The position numbers and the translations under genes are program-made. From positions 1-49,119 of the forward strand of contig DSCJ01000089.1 in assembly GCA_011049175.1 (NCBI GenBank): 49,119 nucleotides of DNA, in the 5' to 3' direction. Numbering within the stretch: position 1 is the first letter of the stretch; each line of letters starts with the position of its first letter. This DNA is from Bacteroidota bacterium (GTDB lineage Bacteria > Bacteroidota > Bacteroidia > Bacteroidales > VadinHA17). The notes beneath the pieces were generated by a model that saw only the letters and a list, made by a program, of their open reading frames with translations, had not been told where the DNA came from and ran no database searches. This document shows, piece by piece, positions 49,054 through 49,119 of this stretch.

Positions 49054-49119
49054 AATTGTATCATTATATTAAGAACGAATCCGGTAGCGGATTATTCGCC
49101 TCCTATTGTCGGCTCATGA
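49054..49119. other. Right edge
   Basis: I see no gene in this short piece. It repeats GGTAGCGGATT from the tRNA T-arm region (GTAGCGGATTCG at 48989-49000), a probable echo of the tRNA end. Confidence 0.3.

Noticed and set aside
1-49119. CRISPR array, prophage or insertion sequence
   Set aside because: No regular long-repeat array, integrase, transposase or terminal repeat was found.

Overview
The window looks like a chromosomal segment of a Bacteroidota bacterium, most likely a free-living or anaerobic Bacteroidales-type lineage. The evidence is a TonB-dependent receptor with a carboxypeptidase-like N-terminal domain, type IX secretion genes (porX, porW/sprE, gldH), the ricT-gldH pair, a DUF5916 protein, secreted sugar enzymes, and promoter elements of the Bacteroidota type (TAnnTTTG at about -7) in front of many genes. 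No phage, insertion sequence, CRISPR array or rRNA operon is visible. One tRNA gene (tRNA-Cys) lies at the right edge.

Layout, left to right. (a) 0.27-2.6 kb: a divergent threonine-degradation pair, a Tdh-type epimerase-like dehydrogenase and kbl. (b) 2.7-5.3 kb: an adenosylcobalamin-dependent (class II) ribonucleotide reductase. (c) 5.6-10 kb: a TonB-dependent receptor followed by a large repeat-containing lipoprotein. (d) 10.3-17.6 kb, all on the minus strand: waaA (Kdo transferase), alanine dehydrogenase, tsaE, porX and porW/sprE. (e) 17.7-23.1 kb, minus strand: holB, ricT, gldH, trmB, an alkyltransferase-like protein, an Mrp/Nbp35 ATPase and a NifU-like protein, several of them overlapping or nearly so. 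(f) 23.3-26.2 kb, plus strand: pgk, then a lipoprotein coupled to a LuxE-like acyltransferase. (g) 26.3-29.8 kb, minus strand: an S66 peptidase, YraN, a YjbR/MmcQ protein, a DUF502 membrane protein and a secreted C1 peptidase. (h) 29.8-31.9 kb: metG. (i) 31.9-35.9 kb: an accessory-looking island with a 720-base non-coding stretch, a WG-repeat/caspase-like protein, and a divergent pair of small exported proteins. (j) 36.2-38.4 kb: gltX and a TatD hydrolase. (k) 38.5-44 kb: an exported galactose mutarotase, a class A penicillin-binding protein, a GH27 alpha-galactosidase and deoC. (l) 44.2-49.1 kb: a DUF5916 outer-membrane-type protein, an exported metallo-beta-lactamase-fold protein, an AAA ATPase, and tRNA-Cys.

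How the genes fit together: blocks d and e combine cell-envelope and type IX secretion functions (WaaA, PorX, PorW, GldH) with tRNA-modification and Fe-S genes (TsaE, TrmB, RicT, Mrp, NifU-like). Block k is a small exported galactoside-processing set (alpha-galactosidase plus aldose 1-epimerase) interrupted by a cell-wall gene.

The most interesting unannotated signal is at 32.0-32.26 kb. About 185 bases fold into a nearly continuous imperfect hairpin whose wobble pairs favour the plus strand. It lies just downstream of a TATCTTTG promoter element and a perfect 15-base palindrome. It resembles a 6S-like regulatory RNA in overall shape but is not assigned to a family. A second unusual signal is a 12-base-period tandem repeat (consensus ACTACGTWGnnA), present as four copies at 32485-32532 and, inverted, as two copies near the left edge (119-142).
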